A DNA stretch of 64,000 nucleotides, from contig NZ_LAPV01000093.1 in assembly GCF_000971275.1 (NCBI RefSeq), forward strand, positions 248,001 to 312,000, written 5' to 3'. The position numbers and the translations under genes are program-made. Below are positions 9,948 through 19,051 of the stretch, in pieces. Origin of the DNA: Devosia psychrophila (GTDB lineage: Bacteria; Pseudomonadota; Alphaproteobacteria; Rhizobiales; Devosiaceae). The notes beneath the pieces were generated by a model. It saw only the letters and a list, made by a program, of their open reading frames with translations, did not search any database and was not told the DNA's origin. Each line of letters opens with the position of its first letter. Position 1 is the first letter of the stretch.

Positions 9948-11018
9948 TCATTGCCGACGCGCTTCGCGCAATAGCAGCCAGACGAAATAGATGCCGCCCA
10001 GGCTGACCGTGACGATGCCGACCGGGATTTGAGTTGGCGCAAAGGCGCGTTGCGCCACGAAATCGGCCACGGCCAGCAACAAGGCGCCCATAGCGGCAGC
10101 CGGCAAAATAGCGACACTGGCCGTGCCGGTCAGGCGGCGCGCCAGTTGCGGTGCTGAAAGCGCCACAAAGCCAATCGGCCCGGCGGTCGCGGTCACTGTT
10201 GCAGTCAGTGCCACGCCCAGCACCAGCAGGGCCAGCCGGGTGCGCTCGGCATTGACGCCCAATGCGCGAGCCGCATCGTCGCCCAGTTCGAGTTGGCCCA
10301 TCGGCCGGCTCATCAGCATGGCCAATGGCATCAGCACGGCGAGGATAATCATGGCGGGAAACAATCGGTCGAGATCGAGACCATTCAGCGTGCCGGCGCC
10401 CCAGATGGCCGCTGCCATGGCAACCTCCAGCTTCGCACGAAGCAGGATCCATGTATTGAGCGCGGTCAGCATGGCCGAGACGCCGATGCCGACGATGATT
10501 AGCCGGAAGCCCTGCACGCCGCGATTATAGGCTAGCGCATAGACCACCAGCGCCGTCACCAGCCCGCCGAACAGTGCACCTCCGGCGATGGCGTAGTAAC
10601 TGCCGTGCAGCAGCGTGATCACGATCAGCGCACCAGTGAAAGCGCCGGCGTCGAAGCCGATAATGTCCGGGCTGCCAAGAGGATTGCGGGTCAGCGATTG
10701 GAAGATGGCGCCGCCCATGCCCAGCGCCGCACCCAGCAGCAGCGCCAGCGCGGTACGCGGCAAGCGCCACTCCACCACCACCATATGGATACGCCCCTCG
10801 CCCTGCCCCAGCAGCGCCCGCACCACGTCGGGCAACGGCACCTGATAATCGCCGCTCGCAAGCGTTACCAAAGCCACCACCAGTGCGATGGCCAGCAGGG
10901 TCAGGCAGATGGTGGCGGTCTTGATATCGAAGCGAAGCGAAACCCTTCCGCCAAACCAGCGCAGGGAGCGGATCGGGCGCCCGAAGTCGATACCGGCGGG
11001 GAGCCCGAGATTGCTCAT
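9948..11018 (-). CDS. Iron-siderophore ABC transporter permease (FecCD family), second subunit
   Basis: Inner-membrane permease of 356 residues in the FecCD/BtuC family. It has about nine to ten hydrophobic segments and the conserved LLGAALGMGGAIFQSLTRNP and GPIGFVALSAPQLARRLTG motifs. Its start ATGA overlaps the stop of the preceding permease, and its own stop overlaps the start region of the ATPase, so the operon is tightly coupled. The two permeases are paralogues and should form a heterodimer. The N-terminal 25 residues before the first membrane segment are slightly longer than usual. Confidence 0.92.
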   Translation of the reverse strand: MSNLGLPAGIDFGRPIRSLRWFGGRVSLRFDIKTATICLTLLAIALVVALVTLASGDYQVPLPDVVRALLGQGEGRIHMVVVEWRLPRTALALLLGAALGMGGAIFQSLTRNPLGSPDIIGFDAGAFTGALIVITLLHGSYYAIAGGALFGGLVTALVVYALAYNRGVQGFRLIIVGIGVSAMLTALNTWILLRAKLEVAMAAAIWGAGTLNGLDLDRLFPAMIILAVLMPLAMLMSRPMGQLELGDDAARALGVNAERTRLALLVLGVALTATVTATAGPIGFVALSAPQLARRLTGTASVAILPAAAMGALLLAVADFVAQRAFAPTQIPVGIVTVSLGGIYFVWLLLREARRQ

Positions 11019-12076
11019 AGCCCGCTCACCTTGCGACGCCGTGCCAACAGGATCAGCACCGGGGCACCCACAAATGCGGTGACGATACCAACCTGCAACT
11101 CACCCGGTCGCATCACCAGGCGACCGACAACGTCGGCCGTCAGCAGCAGCACTGGGGACAGTACGATAGTGAAGGCCAATATCCAGCGCTGGTCGGGTCC
11201 GGCAATCCACCGCGCCACATGTGGCACCATGAGACCGACGAAACCGATTGGCCCTGCAGCGGCAGTGGCCCCACCCGCCAGCAGCGTCACGGCAAGCACC
11301 ACGAAGCCGCGGGTGCGCCGCATATTGGCGCCAAGCGCCGCTGCCAGGTCATCGCCCAATGCCACGGCATTGAGCCGCCGCGCCATGGCAATGGCAATCG
11401 CGAGGCCGAGCAGAATGAAGGGCAGCACGGACCATAAGGTTTCATAACCGGGGGCAACCAGCGAGCCGGCGTTCCACTGCCGCATGCGATCGAAAGTGGC
11501 GGGATTGAGCAAGGCGATACCGGCGGAAACACCGCCCAGAACCGCACCGATGGCGACGCCGGCCAAGGTCAGGCGCACCGGGGTAGCACCGTTCCGGCCC
11601 GCTGAGCCGACCAGATAGACCACCACTGTGGTGACGATGGCGCCTAGGAAAGCAAACCAGATGTAGCCTTGGATGGCGGTGATGCCTAACAGCCCGACTG
11701 CCAGCACCACGAAGAAGGCTGCGCCGGCATTGACGCCCAGGACGCCTGGATCGGCTAGTGGATTGCGCGTCAACGCCTGGATCAGCGCGCCAGCCACGCC
11801 CAAGGCTGCACCGACCGTCAGGCCCATCAGTGTGCGCGGCACGCGCAAGGCAAGGATGATGGCGTGGTCGTCGCTGTCATTATAGGCGAACAGCGCCTCG
11901 AACACCGTGCCAAGGGCAATGTCCTTGGAGCCGACAGCGATGCTGGCGAGGATAACGCAGAGCAGCACCGCGATGGCTAGCAGCAGCCAGACGAAACGCG
12001 TCGCGTTTGTCTGGGCCAAGCCGGGGCGCTTTTCCTCCTGCCGTGCCCGGTCATGGCTGGTGACGGCGACTGTCAC
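11015..12076 (-). CDS. Iron-siderophore ABC transporter permease (FecCD family), first subunit
   Basis: Inner-membrane permease of 353 residues, paralogous to its downstream neighbour. Family motifs include TVGAALGVAGALIQALTRNPLADPG and GPIGFVGLMVPHVARWIAG. The GTG start at 12076 overlaps the stop of the siderophore-interacting protein gene, giving coupled translation. Hydrophobic segments are spread along the whole length after a basic N-terminal 25 residues (RARQEEKRPG). The ligand is shared with the other subunits and is not predictable beyond a ferric siderophore. Confidence 0.92.
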   Translation of the reverse strand: MTVAVTSHDRARQEEKRPGLAQTNATRFVWLLLAIAVLLCVILASIAVGSKDIALGTVFEALFAYNDSDDHAIILALRVPRTLMGLTVGAALGVAGALIQALTRNPLADPGVLGVNAGAAFFVVLAVGLLGITAIQGYIWFAFLGAIVTTVVVYLVGSAGRNGATPVRLTLAGVAIGAVLGGVSAGIALLNPATFDRMRQWNAGSLVAPGYETLWSVLPFILLGLAIAIAMARRLNAVALGDDLAAALGANMRRTRGFVVLAVTLLAGGATAAAGPIGFVGLMVPHVARWIAGPDQRWILAFTIVLSPVLLLTADVVGRLVMRPGELQVGIVTAFVGAPVLILLARRRKVSGL

Positions 12077-12960
12077 AATCCGAGCTTTTCGAGCGTCGCG
12101 TCATACTCGTCCCGAACCACCTCGGCATCGCGGCCGGAATCCCACGCGGTTTCGATCTGTGCTTTGACGACAGGATCAAGCGCCGCCCATTTGGCGCCCC
12201 ACTCCTCCGCATTGGCAGTCCAATAGCCGACCAGTTCATAGCGCTCGGGAGGCAGCTTGAGCTCCTGGCGCACGAATTTTCGGATGGCGCGCACCACCTT
12301 CTGCTCGCCGGCAACCCAGATATAGCCGGGCGACTTGGGCAGAGGCACGGCGCTGACCACTTCGACCATGCGGCTGGGGGCCACGCCATTGCCGCACTTG
12401 TGCAGCCAGGTCACCGTCGAGCCGGGGTGGGCCGGCAGGGCCTGTTCGTCCTCGGCCAAAGCCACTTCGACGAAAACCCGGCTTTCGACATGTTTGGGCG
12501 TCTGCTCCATCAGGCGCGACAGCGCCGGCAGCCCGGTAGCGTCGGAAACGAGCAGCTGCCAGACGGTGTCGGCAGGTGGCTTATAGAGACCGCGCGGCCG
12601 GTTGATGGTGACCTTGTCGCCCACTTGTGCCGAGACGGCCCAGGTACAGGCCAGTCCGCCCTCGTGGATCACGAAATCGATGTCGAGCTCGATCGGATCG
12701 GCACGATAGCGACGCACCGTATAGGTCGAGCAACGGATGGCATCCTGCCCGTCGGGATAGGTCCAGCGGCCCTCATCGGTAATTTGGGGCAGGTGCAGCT
12801 TGCCGGTCTGCTCATTGCGAAAGAACAGGCGCAGATACTCGTCGCCGACGCCGGTAGTGCGCAACTCGGAGAGCCCCTCGCCGCCGAACGTCAGGCGGAG
12901 CATGCCCGGCGTCAACTGCTGACGCGACAGGACGGTCGCTTCGTGGAACATCCGAGGCAT
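12073..12960 (-). CDS. Siderophore-interacting protein (FAD/NAD(P)H ferric-siderophore reductase)
   Basis: Cytoplasmic flavoprotein of the ViuB/SIP family that reduces and releases iron from imported siderophores. The 295-residue protein has an N-terminal FAD-binding barrel with CSTYTVRRYRADPIELDIDF (R-x-Y-T/S-V-R type flavin motif) and a C-terminal SIP domain with GYIWVAGEQKVVRAIRKFVR. The ATG at 12960 is preferred because GGAG lies 5-6 bases before it; an in-frame ATG at 12987 has no such site. It is first in the operon and overlaps the permease gene, so uptake and iron release are co-expressed. Confidence 0.9.
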   Translation of the reverse strand: MPRMFHEATVLSRQQLTPGMLRLTFGGEGLSELRTTGVGDEYLRLFFRNEQTGKLHLPQITDEGRWTYPDGQDAIRCSTYTVRRYRADPIELDIDFVIHEGGLACTWAVSAQVGDKVTINRPRGLYKPPADTVWQLLVSDATGLPALSRLMEQTPKHVESRVFVEVALAEDEQALPAHPGSTVTWLHKCGNGVAPSRMVEVVSAVPLPKSPGYIWVAGEQKVVRAIRKFVRQELKLPPERYELVGYWTANAEEWGAKWAALDPVVKAQIETAWDSGRDAEVVRDEYDATLEKLGL

Positions 12961-13064
12961 TCTGTCTCCGTCGAGTAGCGCATGCATGGCGCCGGCATAA
13001 CCGCTCGGTGCCGGGTCGGCTGCCCATCACAAGGGTGCTATATTTTATGATTAAACTAGTCAAG

Positions 13065-14921
13065 TTACGTGCCGGGAACTGGCCGTGCATCTAGCTTCCC
13101 CGAGAGGTCATGCGCGTTACGCGTTGGACCCGTGGCGGGCTGGTGCGGGGACTTGAACCAGTAGAACGGCCGCAGCAGCAGGTCGCAAACGGCGCGGATG
13201 GTGGCGACCCCGATCAGCACCCAGTAGAACGGCAAAAGGAGCTGGCGCAGCAACAGGTGGTAGCCTCCCAGCCGACGCAGCCCCAGCATCGTAATCACCA
13301 GGGCACTGCCATAGCCCATGCCGAGCATCGCCAGGTATGACACCGTCCATATCGAGCCATCTAGCAAGGCGTAACCCTGCAGAAAACGCACTACGATGGT
13401 CAGCAGGAAGGCACAATGCAGCACCGGCGCCACGATCATGCCCAGCACCAGCGTCTGAAACCCCAGGAAGGCCGGCAAGCCCATTTCCGCAAGCAGTGTG
13501 CCGGGGTCGCGATTGTGCACGATGAAAGTCTGCATCCAGCCTTTCATCCATCGGGTGCGCTGCCCCATCCAGGGCAATAGCCGCGTCGGCGCATGTTCAA
13601 GAGTTCTTGATGCCAGCACGTCGACCCGTAGTCGACAACGCGCCAGGCGAGTTCCGAGGTCCGCATCTTCCGTGACATTAAAGGCGTCCCAGCCGCCTAG
13701 ATCCCGCAGCACGCTCAACCTGAAATGATTGGACGTACCGCCCAGCGGCATGGGCAGACCCCAACGTGCGAGGGCCGGCAGCAGCACGGTGAACAGCCCG
13801 GCATATTCTCCGGCAAACAGCGCCGCGAGCCAGTTATGGTGGCCATTGTCGATCACCAAATGGGCTTGCAGACAAACCAGATCGGGCTCTTCCCGAAAGC
13901 GGACCGCGGCCTTCCAGAGTTGGTCGGGATCGGGGATGTCTTCGGCATCGAACACCACAACATACTCGCCACGACACAGCGGCAACACGAAATCCAGCGC
14001 CTTGGGCTTGGTGCGCGGCTGCGCATCGGGCACGCAAACCAGCGAAAAACGCGGATCGCCCAATCGCTCCCGCACCGCTGCAAGCGTCGTCTCGGACAAG
14101 GCTTCGACGGCAAATTTGATATCGAGGCGCTCAGGCGGATAGTCCAGTTCACGCATGGCCGCGAACAATTGCCCCACCATGCTCGCCTCGTTATGCAAAG
14201 GGATCAGCACGGAATAGACCGGCAATTCCTGGTCCGGTGGCCGAACCAGTTTTGGCATGATGCGGATCGGACTGAACACCGCCGCCAATCGCATCGCCGC
14301 AGGGGCCAGCAGCAGGACCAGCGTGGCCGGAAGCAGCGGCAATTGTGCAAAATGGGGCGCTGCAAGAACCATGCTGATCATCAAGGCCAAGGCAATAGCA
14401 AAGACATATCGAGCGATCGTGGTCAGTTCGAGCTGGGCCGTGGCAAAAGGCCAGCGCCGGGTGAGATTTTGCCTCGACGCATCGAGCAGGGCGGGTGCCG
14501 CAGCCTTTGCGATATAGTCGCGCAATGCCGGTTCGGCGATGAAGCAGACCAATTGCCCCAGATGCGGTCGCTGAATACGACGGCGTTTAAGCCGGATAAC
14601 GTCGAGAAATTCCGGCGCGGTCAGGGCGACCTCGCGATCGAACAACTGCAGCCGCAGCATGCGCACCGTTGCCAGTGCATCGAGCTGCAACGGCATGAGG
14701 TCTTCCGGCACTCCCAATGGGACATGCTCGATAAAGCCGTATCCGGCCCAGCGCGCAGCCCGCTCCATGATCACGGTCGGGCTCAACGTAAGGGCGCTGG
14801 CGCAATAGAGCAGCACATCGACTTCGCGTTCCAGCGCCGCCTCAAGCAGCACCAGCGCGTGTCCGTCATCGGGACCCGTCTGTTGCAGAATTGCCCGTAT
14901 CAAATCCAGCGCGTCCGACAT
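13065..14921 (-). CDS. Membrane glycosyltransferase family 2 with N-terminal extension
   Basis: Processive-type glycosyltransferase of 618 residues. The N-terminal 140 residues are soluble and resemble domains fused to some GT2 enzymes and to GspE-type proteins (ALTLSPTVIMERAARWAGYGF). Two membrane segments follow (about 160-215), then the GT2 domain with SVLIPLHNEASMVGQLFAAM, the metal site VVFDAEDIPDPDQ and the acceptor motif QRTRWMKGWMQT. Four or so membrane segments end the protein. It likely makes or exports a beta-linked exopolysaccharide, but no partner genes are nearby. Start at 14921 (ATG, AGG upstream) is preferred over a TTG at 14939. Confidence 0.82.
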   Translation of the reverse strand: MSDALDLIRAILQQTGPDDGHALVLLEAALEREVDVLLYCASALTLSPTVIMERAARWAGYGFIEHVPLGVPEDLMPLQLDALATVRMLRLQLFDREVALTAPEFLDVIRLKRRRIQRPHLGQLVCFIAEPALRDYIAKAAAPALLDASRQNLTRRWPFATAQLELTTIARYVFAIALALMISMVLAAPHFAQLPLLPATLVLLLAPAAMRLAAVFSPIRIMPKLVRPPDQELPVYSVLIPLHNEASMVGQLFAAMRELDYPPERLDIKFAVEALSETTLAAVRERLGDPRFSLVCVPDAQPRTKPKALDFVLPLCRGEYVVVFDAEDIPDPDQLWKAAVRFREEPDLVCLQAHLVIDNGHHNWLAALFAGEYAGLFTVLLPALARWGLPMPLGGTSNHFRLSVLRDLGGWDAFNVTEDADLGTRLARCRLRVDVLASRTLEHAPTRLLPWMGQRTRWMKGWMQTFIVHNRDPGTLLAEMGLPAFLGFQTLVLGMIVAPVLHCAFLLTIVVRFLQGYALLDGSIWTVSYLAMLGMGYGSALVITMLGLRRLGGYHLLLRQLLLPFYWVLIGVATIRAVCDLLLRPFYWFKSPHQPATGPTRNAHDLSGKLDARPVPGT

Positions 14922-15255
14922 CGGAGCGCCTGAGATCAATACTGCTCAACCAGGACATCTCGTCGTCGCGCATCGCCAAAGATGTCGCGGACGGATCGGC
15001 TTGGCACAAGAAAATGGTATACAGTCATCGAATTGCCCCCGCACCGATGATCCGCCCTACTAGGCACTACTACTGTATATCAGTAAAAATACGTATTGTG
15101 GAGTCTATTAGTATACTTCGATACTATAATCACCAATCTATTATCAGCGCTTGATATTTTCCGTCACAATCGACGTGAAGTTGCACAACGCCGAACGGCG
15201 AATACAGTCCAGCGACAACGGCCGCCCTGAAGGCGGCCGCTGAAACATTTACTGG
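14922..15255. other. AT-rich intergenic region with two dyads
   Basis: No convincing gene here. The stretch from about 15015 to 15165 is markedly richer in A+T than the rest of the window. It contains the inverted repeats TACTG-N5-CAGTA (15071-15085) and TAGTAT-N6-ATACTA (15109-15126). This is the upstream region of the glycosyltransferase gene, so it may be a promoter bound by a repressor or nucleoid protein such as MucR or H-NS-like factors (inference). Confidence 0.5.
15219..15239 (-). terminator. GC-rich hairpin downstream of hslO
   Basis: CGGCCGCC (15219-15226) and GGCGGCCG (15232-15239) form an 8-bp stem with a 5-base loop, 16 bases beyond the hslO stop. It lacks a clear U-run, so termination may be Rho-assisted. 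Confidence 0.45.
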
Positions 15256-16269
15256 CTAGTGCTTGGCCTCGAACTGGTTCGGATTGAAGTGATAGGCAGT
15301 CGAGCAGAACTCGCAGACCACTTCTATCTCGCCATCCACCGCCATTTCCTCGCGGTCTTCGGCGGTGAAATTGGTGGCCAGCATGTCCTCGATGCGATCT
15401 GGTGAGCAGGTGCAGCGCTCGACCATGGGCATGGGCGCGAACACGCGCACGCCGGTCTCGTGATACAGCCGGAACAGCAGGCGTTCGGACGACAGGTCGG
15501 GGTCGGCCAGTTCAAGATCGTCCAGCGTCGATAGATGCACCTTGGCTTCGTTCCAGCCATCGGCCTCGACGAAATTGTGGTCCGGATTGTCGAAATTGCC
15601 GTCGCCCGGCAAGTCCGCCACACGGGTACCACCGTGTTCGGGAAGATGCTGGATCAACACGCCGCCGGCCCGCCAATGCGGACGATGATCGCCCTTTTTG
15701 GTGAACTCAGCCACCGCCAGGCGCACCTGGGTCGGGATCTGCTCGGACTGCATGAAATAGGTATGCGCCACCTCTTCCAGCGAATTGCCCTGCAGCGCGA
15801 CGATGCCTTGGTAGCGCTCGGTGTGAGCGCCCTGGTCGATAGTCATGGCGAGGTGACCGTTGCCCAGCAATTCGCTTGGCTTGGTGCGGCCTTCTTCGGC
15901 AGCCCTGAGCAGCGCGTCATGATCGAAACGGGCATAACCGCGCAACCCATCGGGCGCATCGAAATCCACGACGATCAGGTTCACCGGACCATCGGTCTGG
16001 GTCTGCATGATGAACTTGCCATCGAACTTGAGCGATGAGCCGATCAGCGAAGCCAGCACCACGGCCTCGCCCAGCAGGCGCGCAACGGGAGCGGGATAAT
16101 TGTGGCGGTTGAGGATGGTGTCGAGGGAATCGCCCAGCCGCACGCTGCGGCCGCGGGTATCGAGCTTGTCGAGGGTGAACGGCACCACGGTGTCGTCGCC
16201 GCTTTCCGGGCGGTCGAGCCCGAGGGCAGTCATCATGTTCTCGGTCATGGTCGTGCTATCCGTCGTCAT
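15256..16269 (-). CDS. hslO: Hsp33 redox-regulated chaperone
   Basis: Cytoplasmic holdase activated by oxidation, 337 residues. The C-terminal zinc centre is visible as CTCSPDRIEDML (CxC) and VVCEFCSTAYHF (CxxC), the four cysteines that hold zinc when reduced and form disulfides under stress. The N-terminal half has the Hsp33 fold region GSSLKFDGKFIMQTQTDGPVNLIVVDF. Start at 16269 (MTTDSTTMTENMM) is chosen because the upstream in-frame ATG adds an unrelated dozen residues. It is followed on the same strand by nothing and preceded by argF across a long hairpin element. The hslO-argF-argD order is common in rhizobial relatives. Confidence 0.93.
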   Translation of the reverse strand: MTTDSTTMTENMMTALGLDRPESGDDTVVPFTLDKLDTRGRSVRLGDSLDTILNRHNYPAPVARLLGEAVVLASLIGSSLKFDGKFIMQTQTDGPVNLIVVDFDAPDGLRGYARFDHDALLRAAEEGRTKPSELLGNGHLAMTIDQGAHTERYQGIVALQGNSLEEVAHTYFMQSEQIPTQVRLAVAEFTKKGDHRPHWRAGGVLIQHLPEHGGTRVADLPGDGNFDNPDHNFVEADGWNEAKVHLSTLDDLELADPDLSSERLLFRLYHETGVRVFAPMPMVERCTCSPDRIEDMLATNFTAEDREEMAVDGEIEVVCEFCSTAYHFNPNQFEAKH

Positions 16270-16375
16270 TTCGAACGTAAGTCTTTCAAGTCGGTTTGGC
16301 CACAATGGTCCTACAGCCCAAACTCGGCAAGAGTTTGAGCCACTATTGCCGGAGCGTGCACCGAACTGCGATGAG

Positions 16376-16492
16376 CTTCTGTCTGGGGCGAGTCGAAAAT
16401 GGCGACTTTCGAGAACCGGAGCGGAGCGTACATGGGTACGTGAGCACCGGAAGCGCAGAAAGCCGCCGTTTGCAGGCCGACCCAGACAGAAG
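16376..16492. repeat. Long imperfect palindromic element between hslO and argF
   Basis: Outer arms CTTCTGTCTGGG (16376-16387) and CCCAGACAGAAG (16481-16492) are exact inverted repeats. Inside them the two halves keep matching imperfectly down to CGTAC-ATGG-GTACG (about 16431-16445), so the whole 117 bases can fold as one hairpin. It resembles in size and layout the intergenic mosaic palindromes described in rhizobia (RIME type). No protein is encoded. Confidence 0.7.
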
Positions 16493-16503
16493 ATCGAAGC
16501 AGT

Positions 16504-17451
16504 TTAGTTGGTTTCGACCCCGAAGGCCCAGCACAGGATGGCTTTTTGGGCGTGCAGGCGGTTCTCGGCCTCGTCCCACACAACCGATTGAGGACCGTCG
16601 ATTACCTCGTCGGTCACTTCATCGCCGCGATGGGCGGGCAGGTCATGCATGAACAGGGCGTTCTTGTCCGCCAAGGCCATCAAACTGGTGTTGACCTGGT
16701 AGGGTTTCAAGACCCGGCGACGCTCGGCGATATCGACGTCGCCCATCGAGACCCAGGTATCGGTAATGACGAGGTCGGCGCCCTCGACGGCCTCGCGCGG
16801 GTCCTCGATCAGTTTTACATAGTCGCCTGCCCTGCGGATGTCCTGCATCAGGTCCTTTTCGGGGCTGTATTCGTCCGGCACCGCAATGGTCAGGTGGCAC
16901 TCGAATAGCTCGGCAGCATTGACCCAGGAGTGCAGAACATTGTTGCTATCGCCGACCCAGGCGACCTTGGCGCCCTTGATGTTGCCGCGATGCTCTTCGA
17001 AAGTCATCAGGTCGGCCATGATCTGGCACGGATGGGCGCGGCGTGTCAGGCCGTTGATGACCGGCACGCTCGCTGCCTCGGCCAGGTCGAGCAGGTCGGC
17101 GTGGCTGAGAATGCGGATCATGATGGCGTCGACATAGCGGCTCAGCACCTTGGCGGTGTCGGACAGCGTTTCCTCGCGGCTCAGCTGCATTTCCTGGCCG
17201 GACAGCATGATGGTCTCGCCGCCGAGCTGGCGCATACCGACATCGAAGCTGACGCGGGTGCGGGTCGACTGGCGTTCGAAGATCATCGCCAGGACCTTGT
17301 CCTGCAACAGCTTGGGCCGGTCGCCGTCCTTGAGACGGGTCTTGAGCGAGCTGGCGGCGCTCAGCATGCCGCGCAGTTCGGAATAATCGAAATCATCTAT
17401 CGAAAGAAAATGCCTGGGGGTGCCGGTCGAAGTGGCTCCGGTCGAAGTCAT
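16504..17451 (-). CDS. argF: Ornithine carbamoyltransferase
   Basis: Joins ornithine and carbamoyl phosphate to citrulline in arginine biosynthesis. The 315-residue length is typical. The carbamoyl-phosphate site STRTR lies at 62-66 in [13 protein letters not shown], followed by HPCQ near residue 142 ([12 protein letters not shown]), and the ornithine-side motifs DTWVSMGD and HDLPAHRG; the usual C-terminal HCLP loop reads HDLP here, with Asp for Cys, a variant worth noting. AAGGAA precedes the ATG by about 7 bases. It lies downstream of argD on the same strand, separated by 130 bases with a short palindromic repeat. Confidence 0.95.
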   Translation of the reverse strand: MTSTGATSTGTPRHFLSIDDFDYSELRGMLSAASSLKTRLKDGDRPKLLQDKVLAMIFERQSTRTRVSFDVGMRQLGGETIMLSGQEMQLSREETLSDTAKVLSRYVDAIMIRILSHADLLDLAEAASVPVINGLTRRAHPCQIMADLMTFEEHRGNIKGAKVAWVGDSNNVLHSWVNAAELFECHLTIAVPDEYSPEKDLMQDIRRAGDYVKLIEDPREAVEGADLVITDTWVSMGDVDIAERRRVLKPYQVNTSLMALADKNALFMHDLPAHRGDEVTDEVIDGPQSVVWDEAENRLHAQKAILCWAFGVETN

Positions 17452-17509
17452 GGCCGGGTTCCTTTATGACGCTTGAAAGAGGTCCGCGACGCGGGGCGTG
17501 CGGTTGATA

Positions 17510-17535
17510 CCTGCCCTCCCCTTGAGGGGAGGGAA
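17510..17535. repeat. Short palindromic CCTCCCC repeat between argD and argF
   Basis: CCCTCCCCTTGAGGGGAGGG is a near-perfect palindrome, a short form of the GC-rich intergenic repeat family found in full length near 20.0, 50.1 and 53.1 kb. It may act as a weak terminator or processing site between the two arginine genes. Confidence 0.55.
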
Positions 17536-17581
17536 GCGATCATCGTCGACGCCGCGCCTGCGAAAAGAATGTCATTGCCAA

Positions 17582-18781
17582 TCAGCCGACTGCCGGAGCC
17601 GAAGCCGCTTCGGTCTCGATGGCGTCGAAAGCGGCGGCGAGCTTGCCCATAGCTTCTTCGATGTCCGCCTCGGTAACGATCAGCGGCGGGATCAGCCGCA
17701 GCACATTGTCACCGGCGCCGATCGCCAGCATCTGGTGGTCGTCGCGCAGCCGCGAGACGAAGTCGCGCACCGGCGGGGTGATCTTGATGCCAGCAAGCAG
17801 ACCCTTGCCGCGCAATTCCAGCACATAATCCGGGTATTTTTGCGCCAGTTGCTGCAGGTGCCAGGCTAGCTTCTGGCCCATCTGGTTGACGTGATCAATG
17901 AAGCCGGGCGCCAAAATCCGATCGAGCACCGCGTTGCCCACCGCCGTGGCCAGCGGATTGCCGCCATAGGTCGAGCCATGCGTGCCGGGCACCATCGAGG
18001 CCGCGACATTGCCCTTGGCGAGGCAGGCGCCAAGCGGGAAACCGCCACCGATCGCCTTGGCGACCGCGACGATATCGGGCGTGATGCCGCTCCACTCAAA
18101 GGCGAAGAAGCGCCCGGTCCTGCCATAGCCGCACTGCACTTCGTCAAGGATCAGCAGCATGCCATGCTCGTCGCACAGCGCTCGCAGGCCCTGCATATAT
18201 TCGGGCGTCATGGCGGTTACGCCGCCCTCGCCCTGCACGGTCTCGATCAGGATGGCACAAGTCTGCGGTCCGATCAGCGCGCGAACGGCGTCGAGGTCAC
18301 CGGGTGCGGTGTGCTTGAAGCCCTGCATTGGCGGGCCGAAGCCTTCGAGGTAGCTCGGATTGCCGCCCGCCGCGATAGTGCCCATGGTGCGGCCGTGGAA
18401 CGAGCCGGTGAAGGCGATGATCTCGTAGCGATCGACTTCGCCCTTGGCCCAGAAATAATGCCGCGCCGTCTTGATGGCGCATTCCAGCGCCTCGGCGCCG
18501 GAATTGGTGAAAAACACCGAGTCCGCAAAGGTCGCATCGACGAGCCGCTGACCCAGCCGTTCCTGCTCGGGAATGGTGAACACGTTGGACGTGTGCCACA
18601 CCTTCTCTGCGGCGCTTTTGAGCGCGCTAACGATGTGAGCGTCGCCATGTCCGAGGGCGTTGACGGCGATACCAGAATGGAAATCGAGATAATCTCGGCC
18701 GTGCTGGTCATACAGGCGCATGCCTTCGCCCCGTTCGAAAGCGAGTTCGGACCGGACATAGGTGCCGTAGAGCGCAGACAT
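17582..18781 (-). CDS. argD: Acetylornithine/succinyldiaminopimelate aminotransferase
   Basis: PLP enzyme of class III transaminating N-acetylglutamate semialdehyde to acetylornithine; family members also serve lysine synthesis. The 399-residue protein has the PLP region LILDEVQCGYGRTGRFFAFE and the Schiff-base lysine in IVAVAKAIGGGFPLGA, plus TNSGAEALECAIKTAR for phosphate binding. The ATG at 18781 has AAGGA 7 bases upstream; an ATG six bases earlier is too close to it. Divergent from gcrA across a 365-base region holding shared control signals. Upstream of argF in the same direction. Confidence 0.94.
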   Translation of the reverse strand: MSALYGTYVRSELAFERGEGMRLYDQHGRDYLDFHSGIAVNALGHGDAHIVSALKSAAEKVWHTSNVFTIPEQERLGQRLVDATFADSVFFTNSGAEALECAIKTARHYFWAKGEVDRYEIIAFTGSFHGRTMGTIAAGGNPSYLEGFGPPMQGFKHTAPGDLDAVRALIGPQTCAILIETVQGEGGVTAMTPEYMQGLRALCDEHGMLLILDEVQCGYGRTGRFFAFEWSGITPDIVAVAKAIGGGFPLGACLAKGNVAASMVPGTHGSTYGGNPLATAVGNAVLDRILAPGFIDHVNQMGQKLAWHLQQLAQKYPDYVLELRGKGLLAGIKITPPVRDFVSRLRDDHQMLAIGAGDNVLRLIPPLIVTEADIEEAMGKLAAAFDAIETEAASAPAVG

Positions 18782-18944
18782 GGTCATTTCCTTATATATA
18801 TCAGGACTAAAAACAGCGTGCTGTTCGAGCGTGACAATAGCGCCACAAAAATCAAAAACGCGCTCGTGAGCCGGCGCGTTTCATAGCCCAAGTAACGCCG
18901 TTTTTGCAAGATAAGTCAATGATCACGGGCCAAGTGCCTGATTT

Positions 18945-19020
18945 GACTCAAGAGTTCGTTAAGCCAATTTTAACCAGTTAATATACGGGGAAAGTCGCAC
19001 CCGACTCTTGATCCCGATTC
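18945..19020. promoter_or_regulatory. Cluster of GANTC methylation sites in the gcrA control region
   Basis: GACTC at 18945-18949, GACTC at 19003-19007 and GATTC at 19016-19020 are CcrM target sites. GcrA acts with sigma-70 at methylated GANTC promoters, so three sites within 76 bases suggest methylation-dependent control or autoregulation. Confidence 0.55.
18959..18973 (+). promoter_or_regulatory. CtrA-binding box upstream of gcrA
   Basis: TTAA-N7-TTAA is exact (TTAA at 18959-18962 and 18970-18973) and is followed by C, matching the full alphaproteobacterial CtrA consensus TTAA-N7-TTAAC. It lies about 175 bases before the gcrA start and about 180 bases before argD. In Caulobacter CtrA represses gcrA, so a repressor site is expected here. 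Confidence 0.7.
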
Positions 19021-19051
19021 CCCCCATGGCGTAAACTCACAGGCATTGGGA

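Noticed and set aside
15071..15085. TACTG-N5-CAGTA as an SOS (LexA) box
   Set aside because: The half-sites match the E. coli LexA box, but the spacing is 5 instead of 10, and alphaproteobacterial LexA uses GAAC-N7-GTTC. Kept only as an unnamed dyad.
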